This document shows, one piece after another, positions 18,366 through 26,241 of a stretch of 44,627 nucleotides of DNA. Made by a program: the position numbers and the translations under genes. Position 1 is the first letter of the stretch; every line of letters begins with the position of its first letter. The notes below the pieces were generated by a model, which saw nothing but the letters and a program-made list of their open reading frames with translations, made no database searches and was not told where the DNA came from. Source of the DNA: CAZNVB01 sp964651495 (GTDB taxonomy: Bacteria; Acidobacteriota; Aminicenantia; Aminicenantales; UBA8522); NCBI GenBank assembly GCA_964651495.1, contig CAZYWP010000008.1:1-44627 (forward strand), read 5' to 3'.

Positions 18366-18938
18366 CTACGGCTGCTTTTTCGATACCCGCTTTTGGACTT
18401 CTTCCCAAATATCACCTAAACCCAGTTTTCTTGCCCAATATGAAATAAAAGCGAAGTCCATGATTTCTCCTGAGATCTTGATCATTCCCGAAATGTCACG
18501 CAGATGCTTTTCCGACCCGCCCTTTGCGTAATATTCCATTTTTTTCAAGAGAACGTCTTCAGGCGAGGCGAAATTAGCGGTTGTATCTTCTAAAGCCTTA
18601 ATCCGCCGGATTCTTTGGAAGCGGCTTAAATCGAATTCATCTTTTTTGCTGACCATCACGTCGATTTTCAACCCCGATGCCGGGTGAATAATATTGAATT
18701 GAAAACGGCGTCGTACGGCCTTCTGCGCGGCTTCTTCATCGAAGTAAAACTCATCGTCTGGGAAACAGCTCTTTAGCCTGGGAACATCTCGCTCGCTGAT
18801 ATCGGCCACGACATCGATATCGTTGGTCAGTCTCGGCTCTCCATAGGCGATGGAAGCGATGGCCCCCGTGATAAAGTAGCGGATATTCAGCTTCTCAAAA
18901 CACTCGACGATATGCTGGAGAAGTTCAGGCGGCTCCAT
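18366..18938 (-). CDS. Nucleotidyltransferase-fold protein (NTase pair 3)
   Basis: A 190-residue protein with FITGAIASIAYGEPRLTNDIDVV: Thr24-Gly25 plus Asp40 and Asp42 make the nucleotidyltransferase metal site, of the DUF6036/AbiEii-like kind. A later SPEDVLLKKMEYY and a SEKHLRDI helix match the same group. Its start overlaps the end of the 71-residue gene by 14 bases, so the two are translated together. The broken kinase gene begins 5 bases after its stop (TAG at 18366-18368). A toxin-like role is inferred from the pairing; an isolated housekeeping function cannot be excluded. Confidence 0.82.
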   Translation of the reverse strand: MEPPELLQHIVECFEKLNIRYFITGAIASIAYGEPRLTNDIDVVADISERDVPRLKSCFPDDEFYFDEEAAQKAVRRRFQFNIIHPASGLKIDVMVSKKDEFDLSRFQRIRRIKALEDTTANFASPEDVLLKKMEYYAKGGSEKHLRDISGMIKISGEIMDFAFISYWARKLGLGDIWEEVQKRVSKKQP

Positions 18939-19140
18939 GAGATATTCTCTTGGCGACCTCTTCCTGGATTTTCTTTTCTTTCCAATCAGGATGTAAAGAC
19001 CTCAGACTATTGATAAAAATGGACTTCGTTAACGACCACAGCCCAAAAGAAACGCGCAGACGTTCATGCGGGCTCTTGTTCCTGTAGATGGCCGCAATCG
19101 AATCATCGAGACTTTCAAAATTTCTGCTGTCCGATCGCAT
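18925..19140 (-). CDS. Small partner protein of NTase pair 3
   Basis: A 71-residue cytoplasmic protein. The pattern AIYRNKSPHERL, then FGLWSLTKSIF, then HPDWKEKKIQEEVAKRISHGA matches a widespread short family usually encoded directly upstream of a nucleotidyltransferase. The ATG at 19140 follows its promoter by about 18 bases and has no clear ribosome site. It probably acts as the antitoxin-like partner of the overlapping downstream gene. Function in this family has not been settled as far as I know. Confidence 0.75.
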   Translation of the reverse strand: MRSDSRNFESLDDSIAAIYRNKSPHERLRVSFGLWSLTKSIFINSLRSLHPDWKEKKIQEEVAKRISHGAA

Positions 19141-19536
19141 GAGACTTAGGTTTCTTTGCTTATATCATAAGGCAATAGGCTGGTCAATTCTAGGAGAACC
19201 TAGAAACTAGAAAAGCCGGGACGCACTGGCTAATTCCGTTTTTGGAGAACGCCCTGGCTCCTACGAGACCTCCAGAATATCCGGATTGCTTTGAGGGGAA
19301 AGTGGGGAGGGTTCTGGTCGGAAAAACGTCTCCCATCAATTATGAGGAAAGTGGGTCCCGTTTGGCTATCTGAGGGCGGCCAGCCGGGCCTTCTTATTTT
19401 GCTGCATGACTGTATTTTATCAGATCATCATGCCCAAAGCCATTTGCTTTTATGGATATAACCATCCTCACAATCCGCAATAGGATCGAGCGCCGCCTTG
19501 CGCTTTAGAAATCAGGATACCTTTGAGAATAGCGGG
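19141..19536. other. Long intergenic region with a possible insertion-sequence end
   Basis: 396 bases without a supportable gene. It holds the promoter for NTase pair 3. On the minus strand it also has two copies of CCCACTTTCC-type sequence (19293-19307 and 19344-19355), next to a short open frame ending KKARLAALR followed by TAG. Repeated CCCACTTT-like motifs are typical of the ends of IS21-group elements, so this may be a relic. No transposase remains. Confidence 0.35.
19159..19187 (-). promoter_or_regulatory. Sigma70-like promoter of NTase pair 3
   Basis: On the minus strand TTGACC (19182-19187), a 17-base spacer and TATAAG (19159-19164). The predicted leader before ATG 19140 is only about 11-12 bases. 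The -10 TATAAG matches that of NTase pair 2. Confidence 0.6.
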
Positions 19537-20652
19537 CTAATAACGACAGTCCCGGGCGGCCTCGGCGAAGGCGGTCAGGTTCTCGACCGGCGTCTCGAAA
19601 AAGTGGTCCGAGGCGGAGCAGATGTAACCGCCCTCGCAGCCGACGGTTTGGAAAAGCTTTTGCACCGCCCGGCGGATACCTTCCCGGGATCCAACCGTCA
19701 GTGTATTGTGCTGGTCGAGCCCGCCGATGAGGGCCAGACTCCCCCCCACCTTCCTCTTGAATTCCCAGGGCTCCTGGTTTCCCCCGATACTGGGCGGGGC
19801 GAGCGTTTCGGAGGCGTCCGCGCCATTTACGACAATCATCTCCTCGATCCCGAGCGTCCCGCCGCAGGTGTGATAGACGACCTTGAAACCCAGAACGTGC
19901 AGGGCGTCGTGCATTTTCCGGTCATAGGGCAGGCAGAACTCTCTGTGCAGCTCGGGCGAGATGAGCGTTGATGAGGCCGAGCCGCCCCCCGTTTCGATCA
20001 AATCGAACCTGGCGCCTTTCATCGACTCGATGAAGCGGAGCTTTTTCTCAAGCAGAATCCGGAGGAGTTCGTGGACCCAGTCCGGCTTGTCGAAGGTGGC
20101 CATTATCAGGGCTTGGATGTCCAGCAGGCAGGCCGCGTGCTGCCAGCACCCCGCCTGGTCTCCCCAGACGAAACCGCGTAGGATACCCGCGTCGCCCACC
20201 GCCGCATATTTTTTCGCCACCGGCTCCAGGTTCAAACTGGGGACAGGCATGTATTTTTCGATCAGCCGGATGTGCTCGTCCCGTTTGATCAGGTATTCTG
20301 TGATCCAGGTCGTCTTCCGGTCGCCGGCGGTCTTGTAGGTGAGACGGCCTTCCGGTGTCTGGATGATGTGATGGACGATCCGGTTGTCGGGTTCGTCACT
20401 GACGGCTACGGCCTCGTCCCGCCATTGCGGCGTGTTCAGCTTGGTATAATCGGCATGCACGAGCCAGAACTGGTCCATCTCCTCGAAGTATTGAATTTGG
20501 GCATCAAGGCCGACGTGGGCAAAAGCCTCGAGGTCGGATACGCCGTTCAGATATTTATCAAGGTGATAGGACTGCCATTGATGGATGGAAGCGGGCATCC
20601 GGTCCGGCTTCTCTTTATTCAGGGCGAGAAGCATCCGTTCTTTAGAAGTCAT
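19537..20652 (-). CDS. Uroporphyrinogen decarboxylase (URO-D) family protein, copy 2
   Basis: A 371-residue cytoplasmic URO-D superfamily protein. It starts MTSKERMLLALNKEKPDRMP, closely matching the first residues of the copy at 9485, but the rest is divergent. YHTCGGTLGIEEM offers the His/Cys of an MtaA-like zinc site. ISPELHREFCLPYDRKM and FFETPVENLTAFAE are standard family motifs. It is probably a methyltransferase-like or uncharacterised member rather than HemE. It has a separate promoter with an 8-base leader and no Shine-Dalgarno sequence. Confidence 0.85.
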   Translation of the reverse strand: MTSKERMLLALNKEKPDRMPASIHQWQSYHLDKYLNGVSDLEAFAHVGLDAQIQYFEEMDQFWLVHADYTKLNTPQWRDEAVAVSDEPDNRIVHHIIQTPEGRLTYKTAGDRKTTWITEYLIKRDEHIRLIEKYMPVPSLNLEPVAKKYAAVGDAGILRGFVWGDQAGCWQHAACLLDIQALIMATFDKPDWVHELLRILLEKKLRFIESMKGARFDLIETGGGSASSTLISPELHREFCLPYDRKMHDALHVLGFKVVYHTCGGTLGIEEMIVVNGADASETLAPPSIGGNQEPWEFKRKVGGSLALIGGLDQHNTLTVGSREGIRRAVQKLFQTVGCEGGYICSASDHFFETPVENLTAFAEAARDCRY

Positions 20653-20660
20653 CGCTGGAA

Positions 20661-20690
20661 AATATATCGCGCCTGGCCGATCGGAGTCAA
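20661..20690 (-). promoter_or_regulatory. Promoter giving a predicted leaderless mRNA (URO-D 2)
   Basis: On the minus strand TTGACT (20685-20690), an 18-base spacer and TATATT (20661-20666). Eight bases (TTCCAGCG) separate it from ATG 20652, with no purine-rich ribosome site. The layout copies that of the first URO-D gene. Confidence 0.6.
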
Positions 20691-20723
20691 ACGGGGGGGC
20701 AGAAAAGACACGGACTCCCGCGC

Positions 20724-22157
20724 TTAACGGTTTTCCGGTTCAGCGTGCACGAGGACGCGCTCGACGCCCGGAATCCTTTCCTTCAGGCGTTCTTCGATCC
20801 GCGTCGTCAGGTCATGGATCTGGACGATGGACAGATCTTCTTCGAAGTGACAGTGGAGGGAGAGTGAGCGCTTTTCCCCGTACTGCCGGACGTGGACATT
20901 GTGGCAGCGGCCCGCGCCGGCGATTTCGTTGGTGATGCCCTTGACCTTCTCCACCAGCTCCCTTTCCTGGAAAGTCACGTCGAGGCCCTCTCCCATCCCT
21001 GTGCCCCGCGACTCCATATGGACATAGACCTGGGTGATCACCGGCATGTCCTCGTGCAGGTCTTTTTCGATGTGGCTGGCCATCTCGTGAGCCTGCTGCA
21101 GGGAGAGATGGTCGTCCACCTCGAGATGGAGGTCCACATAAACCCTCCCCTTTCTCTCATGCAGGGCGATGTTGTGTACGCACATCTGGTTGCGATAAGC
21201 GACGGCGCGGATGCGCCTGGCCATCGTCTCGCGCTCCACTTCCCTGGGGTCGGTATGAATGACGACATCGGCACCGGGCGCGATTTCCTGGACGCGGGAC
21301 TCGACCGTTGTGGCGATGGCATGCGTCCGCTCAAGGGAGAGGTTGCGGTCCACGTCCACCGTCATGTCAACGAAGTACACCGGGCCGGAGCGCCGCACCC
21401 GGACCTGGCCGACGTCGAGGACCCCGTCGACCCCGCCGGCGGCCTCGCGGAGTTTCTGCGGCAGGCCGTCGGGCGCCCGGTCCAGGAGGACGTCGATAGT
21501 CCGTCGGCCCAGCCGGTAGCTCACGAAGAGCACGATGACCGCCACGCCGACGGCGGCGATGGCATCCGCCTTCGCCAGGACGGCCGAGTGACGGGGGAAA
21601 ACGTTCTTGCCAATCCAGACGAGCGCCAACCCGAGGATGACGACGGCTGAGCTCCAGACATCGGTCGAGAAATGGAGGGCATCCGCTTCGAGGGCCTGGC
21701 TGTGGTGCTTCCTGGCCGCGGCGAACAGCATCCGCGAGCGGCTGCGGTCAATCCCGATGGAAACCGCCATGACGAGGAAGGCCCAGAGGCTGGGATCGAT
21801 CTCGATGGTCTTGAAAAAAATACGCCGGGAGGCTTCATAAACGATCCAGGCGCAGGTGACAAAGAGCAGCCCAGTCTCGACCAGGGCGGAAAAATTTTCG
21901 ATTTTCCCGTGTCCGTAGGTGTGGTCATAATCGGCCGGCTTGCCGGAGACCCGGACGGCCAGGAAAGTCACTCCGGCCGCCACCAGATCAAGAGCCGAAT
22001 GGGCGGCTTCGGCCAGAATGCCCAGGCTGCCGGTGAGCAGGCCGACGACGAGCTTAATCGATGTGAGAAACAGGGCCGCGATGACGGATTTCCCCGCCGC
22101 CGTCTTTTTCTCTTTTTCGGCTGAGATCTCGGGGCTCGTTGATTCGAGGGGCATCAT
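20724..22157 (-). CDS. Cation diffusion facilitator with three C-terminal domains
   Basis: A 477-residue inner-membrane metal/proton antiporter of the CDF family. Membrane helices span residues about 22-220. Metal-site residues form His53-xxx-Asp57 in helix 2 and His162-xxx-Asp166 in helix 5, a pattern fitting Zn2+. HTYGHGKIE (79-87) is a family hallmark. Instead of one cytoplasmic domain there are three in tandem, at about 232-306, 311-383 and 398-473. Each has a V/Y-hydrophobic strand and a LSxxxxH helix (LSLERTHA, LSLQQAHEMA, LSIVQIHDL). The likely job is export of zinc or iron. It is divergent from cydA, and each has its own promoter. Confidence 0.9.
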   Translation of the reverse strand: MMPLESTSPEISAEKEKKTAAGKSVIAALFLTSIKLVVGLLTGSLGILAEAAHSALDLVAAGVTFLAVRVSGKPADYDHTYGHGKIENFSALVETGLLFVTCAWIVYEASRRIFFKTIEIDPSLWAFLVMAVSIGIDRSRSRMLFAAARKHHSQALEADALHFSTDVWSSAVVILGLALVWIGKNVFPRHSAVLAKADAIAAVGVAVIVLFVSYRLGRRTIDVLLDRAPDGLPQKLREAAGGVDGVLDVGQVRVRRSGPVYFVDMTVDVDRNLSLERTHAIATTVESRVQEIAPGADVVIHTDPREVERETMARRIRAVAYRNQMCVHNIALHERKGRVYVDLHLEVDDHLSLQQAHEMASHIEKDLHEDMPVITQVYVHMESRGTGMGEGLDVTFQERELVEKVKGITNEIAGAGRCHNVHVRQYGEKRSLSLHCHFEEDLSIVQIHDLTTRIEERLKERIPGVERVLVHAEPENR

Positions 22158-22184
22158 CCGCAGAAGACTTTTTCCTCTTTTCGT

Positions 22185-22213
22185 ATATTAGAATATTGGC
22201 GTTCCATAATCAA
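22185..22213 (-). promoter_or_regulatory. Sigma70-like promoter for the CDF transporter
   Basis: On the minus strand TTGATT (22208-22213), a 17-base spacer and TAATAT (22185-22190). It lies back to back with the cydA promoter. Confidence 0.55.
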
Positions 22214-22235
22214 GAAAACCCCTGGCCGGAGATGG

Positions 22236-22264
22236 TTGACTTTTTGGCTGAATCAAGTTAGTTA
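22236..22264 (+). promoter_or_regulatory. Sigma70-like promoter for cydAB
   Basis: TTGACT (22236-22241), a 17-base spacer and TAGTTA (22259-22264). It predicts a leader of about 34 bases that contains the AAAGGAG ribosome site. Confidence 0.45.
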
Positions 22265-22304
22265 AAACTTTGCCCAGCGTCCGGCTTAACGAAAGGAGAC
22301 AGGG

Positions 22305-23657
22305 ATGAGTGTTCTGGCTCTGAGCAGAATCCAGTTCGCGGCCACCGCCGCCTTCCACTTTATCTTCGTCCCCCTGACGCTCGGGCTGTCCCTTCTCGTC
22401 GCCTTTATGGAAACACGTTATTTAAGGACTGACGACCCGATATACCTCAGGATGACCAAGTTCTGGGGACGCCTCTTCCTGATCAACTTCGCCCTGGGCG
22501 TCGTCACCGGCATCACCATGGAGTTCCAGTTCGGGATGAACTGGGCCGAGTACTCGCGCTATGTCGGCGATATCTTCGGCGCTCCGCTGGCCATCGAGGC
22601 CACGGCCGCGTTTTTTCTCGAGTCCACATTTATCGGACTCTGGGTTTTTGGCTGGAACAGGGTTTCGAAGAAAGTCCACGTCCTGGCCATCTGGCTGGTG
22701 GCGATCGCCACCAACCTCTCGGCCCTGTGGATCCTCCTGGCCAACGGCTGGATGCAGCGCCCCGTCGGCTATGTCCTGCGTAACAACCGCGCCGAGATGA
22801 CCGATTTCGGGGCCCTCGTCGGCAACTCCTTTGGCTGGGTGACCTTCGCCCATACCGTGCTTTCCGGCTATGTGCTGGCCGCGTTTTTTGTGATGGGAGT
22901 TTCCGCTTATCACTTCCTGCGGTGCAACGAGGTTCCGTTCTTTCAGAAATCGTTCAAATTGGCCGCGGTGTTTGGGCTGGCGAGCACGATTCTCGTCGCC
23001 GGCAGCGGCGACCTAAGCGCCGTCCAGGTGGCTAAGTATCAGCCGGCCAAGCTCGCCGCCATGGAGTCGTTCTGGGAAACCCAGCCGGGCGCGCCCTTTA
23101 CGCTATTCGTCTGGCCGGACTCCCGTAACGAGAAGAATGCCCTTGAGTTGCTGCCTGTTCCCGGCGCGTTGAGCCTGATGGCCTATCACAGGGGAGATGC
23201 CGAAGTGAAGGGGCTCCGGGCCTTTCCCCGGGATGAACGCCCGCCCGTGCTCCCCGTCTTTCTCAGCTTTCGGGTCATGGTCGGGATTGGGCTTCTAATG
23301 ATTCTGCTGGCCCTCATAGGACTGGTGAAGTCGCTGCGGGGAAGGCTTGAATCGAGCCCGCGCTTCCTCATGCTCATGCTCTACAGCATTCCGCTTTCCT
23401 ATATCGCCATCCAGGTCGGCTGGCTCGTCACCGAGATGGGCCGTCAGCCCTGGATCGTTTACGGGCTGATGAAAACGTCCGCCGGGGTCTCCAGATCTCT
23501 GCTGCCAAGTCAGGTCGTCGCGTCACTTGCGGGGTTCATTCTGGTTTACGGGCTCCTCGCCGTTGTGGACGTCTATCTACTGGTAAAATATTCCCGCAAG
23601 GGTCCGGACAAAGACCTGTCCGGCATCCTGAAAGCGGCCCGGATAGAGGAGGCGTGA
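22305..23657 (+). CDS. cydA: Cytochrome bd ubiquinol oxidase subunit I
   Basis: A 450-residue membrane subunit that carries the haems of the bd-type quinol oxidase, which reduces oxygen to water at low oxygen levels. Haem and proton-path residues are in place: His18, Glu98 and Glu106, His183 (FAHTVLSGY), Met325 (FRVMVG) and Glu377 (TEMGRQPW). These match His19, Glu99, Glu107, His186, Met393 and Glu445 of the E. coli protein. The loop between them is short, as in the short-Q-loop type; E. coli CydA is about 520 residues. An AAAGGAG site precedes ATG 22305. cydB begins one base after the stop. Confidence 0.96.
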   Translation: MSVLALSRIQFAATAAFHFIFVPLTLGLSLLVAFMETRYLRTDDPIYLRMTKFWGRLFLINFALGVVTGITMEFQFGMNWAEYSRYVGDIFGAPLAIEATAAFFLESTFIGLWVFGWNRVSKKVHVLAIWLVAIATNLSALWILLANGWMQRPVGYVLRNNRAEMTDFGALVGNSFGWVTFAHTVLSGYVLAAFFVMGVSAYHFLRCNEVPFFQKSFKLAAVFGLASTILVAGSGDLSAVQVAKYQPAKLAAMESFWETQPGAPFTLFVWPDSRNEKNALELLPVPGALSLMAYHRGDAEVKGLRAFPRDERPPVLPVFLSFRVMVGIGLLMILLALIGLVKSLRGRLESSPRFLMLMLYSIPLSYIAIQVGWLVTEMGRQPWIVYGLMKTSAGVSRSLLPSQVVASLAGFILVYGLLAVVDVYLLVKYSRKGPDKDLSGILKAARIEEA

Positions 23658-23658
23658 T

Positions 23659-24687
23659 ATGGCTTTCCAGGTCCTCTGGTTCATTCTCTGGGGTGTGCTG
23701 TGGGCCGTGTATTTCATGCTGGATGGTTTTGATTTCGGTGTCGGGATCCTGTACCGATTTCTCGGCCGGGGCGAGGAAGAGAAGGGCCTCATCCGCAGGG
23801 CCATCGGGCCCGTCTGGGACGGGAACGAAGTCTGGCTCATCACCGCCGGAGGGGCGACGTTTGCCGCTTTCCCGGCCGCCTACGCCTCGATGTTCAGCTA
23901 CCTCTATTCGGCCCTGCTGATTATCCTTTTCGCCCTGATATTCCGGGCCATATCCCTCGAGTTTAGGGCCAAGGGGGAATCTGCGTCCTGGAAAGGGTGC
24001 TGGGATGCCGGTTTTTTCCTGGGAAGCCTCATCCCCGCCCTACTCTTCGGCGTGGCCTTCGGTAACATTTTTCGGGGGCTGCCGGTCGATGCGCAAGGCT
24101 ACCATGGAACGCTTCTCGGCCTGCTGAATCCTTACGGACTCTGGACGGGCGTTTTCTTCGTGGCTCTTTTTGTGGTTCACGGCGCGCTTTGGCTGGCGCT
24201 TAAGACGGGCGATGAGCTGGGAGAGCGGGCGCTGCGCTGGGCTCTGAAATCCTGGTATCTGCTCTTGGCCGCCGCCGTTGTTTTTCTGGTCTGGACCGCG
24301 CTGGAAACCAGGATGATGGAAAATTATCAGGCGCGCCCTTATTGGCTCGTTGTGCCGGTTGGGGCCGTCGTCTCTCTGCTGCTAACGAGAATATTATCCG
24401 CCAGAAAAAAAGTGATGCTGGCCTTTCTGTCCTCCGGCGCCACGATCGTGCTGGTCACCTTCACGGGAATTATCGGGCTCTACCCCAACCTGATCCCCTC
24501 TCGCCTCGACCCGGCCTTCAGCCTGACCATTTTCAATTCTTCCTCCAGCCCCTACACTCTGAGGATCATGACTATCGTGGCGCTTGTCTTCGTCCCGGTC
24601 GTTATCGCTTATCAGATCTGGGTTTATCGTGTCTTCCGGCATAAAGTCGCGCCAGCCGGAGCCGCGCCCGATGAGCCCCATTATTGA
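23659..24687 (+). CDS. cydB: Cytochrome bd ubiquinol oxidase subunit II
   Basis: A 342-residue membrane partner of CydA. The N-terminal FMLDGFDFGVGIL and the following WDGNEVWLITAGGATFAAFP are CydB hallmarks. About eight or nine hydrophobic helices are visible. The start ATG at 23659 follows the cydA stop by one base, with AGAGGAGG in the last cydA codons as its ribosome site. No cydX, cydC or cydD is found in the window. Confidence 0.95.
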   Translation: MAFQVLWFILWGVLWAVYFMLDGFDFGVGILYRFLGRGEEEKGLIRRAIGPVWDGNEVWLITAGGATFAAFPAAYASMFSYLYSALLIILFALIFRAISLEFRAKGESASWKGCWDAGFFLGSLIPALLFGVAFGNIFRGLPVDAQGYHGTLLGLLNPYGLWTGVFFVALFVVHGALWLALKTGDELGERALRWALKSWYLLLAAAVVFLVWTALETRMMENYQARPYWLVVPVGAVVSLLLTRILSARKKVMLAFLSSGATIVLVTFTGIIGLYPNLIPSRLDPAFSLTIFNSSSSPYTLRIMTIVALVFVPVVIAYQIWVYRVFRHKVAPAGAAPDEPHY

Positions 24688-24760
24688 GCGCCCTGTTTAT
24701 CGAAGCTTAACGAAGAATCGTTGCTAACTCAGCCAGTTCACAAGAACAAAGTTAAAATAA

Positions 24761-24800
24761 TCCCTCTCCCCTGGTGGGACAGGATAGAAGTGAGGGGGTA
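24761..24800. repeat. Degenerate GC-rich palindromic repeat
   Basis: CCCTCTCCCCTGGTGGGAC followed by GTGAGGGGGTAG, a weak copy of the elements at 10612, 29401 and 36654. It lies between cydB and the AGE-family gene. Confidence 0.5.
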
Positions 24801-24886
24801 GCCGCTACAGCGGTCAAGCCTTGTCCCGCGAAATTTAATTTGGTACAGTCGGCTTAAGACATCTTTGAGAAACGAGGTGAACCGAG

Positions 24887-26233
24887 ATGAAAAGACGTGA
24901 TTTCCTGGCGTCGCTTCCGGCGACTGCCGCAGCGTCCTCGCTGTTTGCTCAGGATAAGAACCTGCCCAGCCCGGAAGACCAGGCTGGGAGGGAGAAAGGT
25001 CAGATATTAGCCGGGAAGCCCCTGGCCGAGCTCAGGGCGGAGTTCCAGAAAGATCTTGATGAGTATGTCGACTTCTTTCTCCGCCACGGTATCGACCACG
25101 AAAAGGGCGGGTTCATGTGCAGCCTGGGCCACGACGGAACCCTGGTGGACACCAACAAATTCCATTGGTTCCAGGGCCGGGGTATCTGGGTTTTCAGCCA
25201 CCTTTACCTGCATTTTAAAAAAGACATCCGCTTCCTCGATGTCGCGAAAAAGACCTGCGATTTTATGCTTCGGTATTTTCCCCAGGATAAAGAGCGAATG
25301 CGCTGGGCGGCGGTCGTGGCCAAAGACGGCGGGGTGGTCCGCGGCTATGAAAAAGACCCCTTCGGCTGTTACTTCGGCATCGAGGGGATGTTCGAGCTGG
25401 CCGGGGCGGCAGGTGATGAGAAATTGTTCGGGGAAGCTCTCGACCTCTACCTTCGTCACTATAGCTTCGTTCGCGACCCCAGAATTCTGGCCGAAGACAG
25501 CCCTCCGGGAAGGCGCGGGTTCAACCTCGAGATGGCCGACCTCCAGATTGCCACCCAGATCTTGCGCCGGAAAGACATCCCTGAGGCGAAAAGGATCGCC
25601 GACGACTGCGTCGCCGCCATCATGGACCGGTTCTACAACCCTGAGATCAAGCTCTTCAACGAAGTCCTCGATCGGGACTTGAACCGCATTCCCGAGCTCC
25701 GGAACCAGGCCAACCCGGGGCACGGCGTCGAGATCATGTGGCTGGTGATGGACGAAGCGCTGCGAAGGGGAGATCCGGCTCTTTTTGACCGGGCCAAGGA
25801 AAGAATTCTCGACCTGCTGGACATCGGCTGGGATCACGTCTACGGTGGAATCGTCAACGGCGTCCATGTCGGCGCCGGATGTTACGAATGGCCCGTGGTC
25901 AAGCCCGCCGGGATGACCGTCGAGTTTAAGGAGCGCGGCGAGTACAATTATGTCAAGGCCCAGTGGGCCATCTCCGAGGTCCTGATCGCCACCCTGATGA
26001 TCTTCGAGCACCGCGGGGAAGAGTGGGCTGCCCGCTATTTCAGCCGGGCGAAAGAGGTTAACGACCAAAAGCTTTCACTCCGGCCGCACGGCTTTCCACT
26101 CCATCTCCTCTTCACCGACCGTCAATTCACCTACCAGCCCCATACCATGCGCAAGGACAATTATCATTACCTGCGCGCCCTAATGCATTGCCTGAAAGCG
26201 CTCGACCGCCTGATCGCTAGAGACAGAAGCTGA
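24887..26233 (+). CDS. Tat-exported AGE-family epimerase/isomerase
   Basis: A 448-residue (alpha/alpha)6-barrel protein of the N-acylglucosamine 2-epimerase (AGE) family. These enzymes epimerise or isomerise sugars or break glycosidic phosphate bonds. The N-terminus MKRRDFLASLPATAAASS is a twin-arginine signal, so the folded protein is predicted to be exported. Most AGE enzymes are cytoplasmic, so this is unusual. Catalytic-site motifs are NPGHGVEIMWL and DNYHYLRAL, each with a conserved His. An ACGAGGTGA ribosome site precedes the start. It converges on the gamma-glutamyltransferase gene, with only 8 bases between the stops. Substrate unknown. Confidence 0.85.
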   Translation: MKRRDFLASLPATAAASSLFAQDKNLPSPEDQAGREKGQILAGKPLAELRAEFQKDLDEYVDFFLRHGIDHEKGGFMCSLGHDGTLVDTNKFHWFQGRGIWVFSHLYLHFKKDIRFLDVAKKTCDFMLRYFPQDKERMRWAAVVAKDGGVVRGYEKDPFGCYFGIEGMFELAGAAGDEKLFGEALDLYLRHYSFVRDPRILAEDSPPGRRGFNLEMADLQIATQILRRKDIPEAKRIADDCVAAIMDRFYNPEIKLFNEVLDRDLNRIPELRNQANPGHGVEIMWLVMDEALRRGDPALFDRAKERILDLLDIGWDHVYGGIVNGVHVGAGCYEWPVVKPAGMTVEFKERGEYNYVKAQWAISEVLIATLMIFEHRGEEWAARYFSRAKEVNDQKLSLRPHGFPLHLLFTDRQFTYQPHTMRKDNYHYLRALMHCLKALDRLIARDRS

Positions 26234-26241
26234 CTATTAGG

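Noticed and set aside
19479..19508. Hairpin AAGCGC...GCGCT after the second URO-D gene as terminator
   Set aside because: Short stem and no following T-run; it may be chance in GC-rich DNA.
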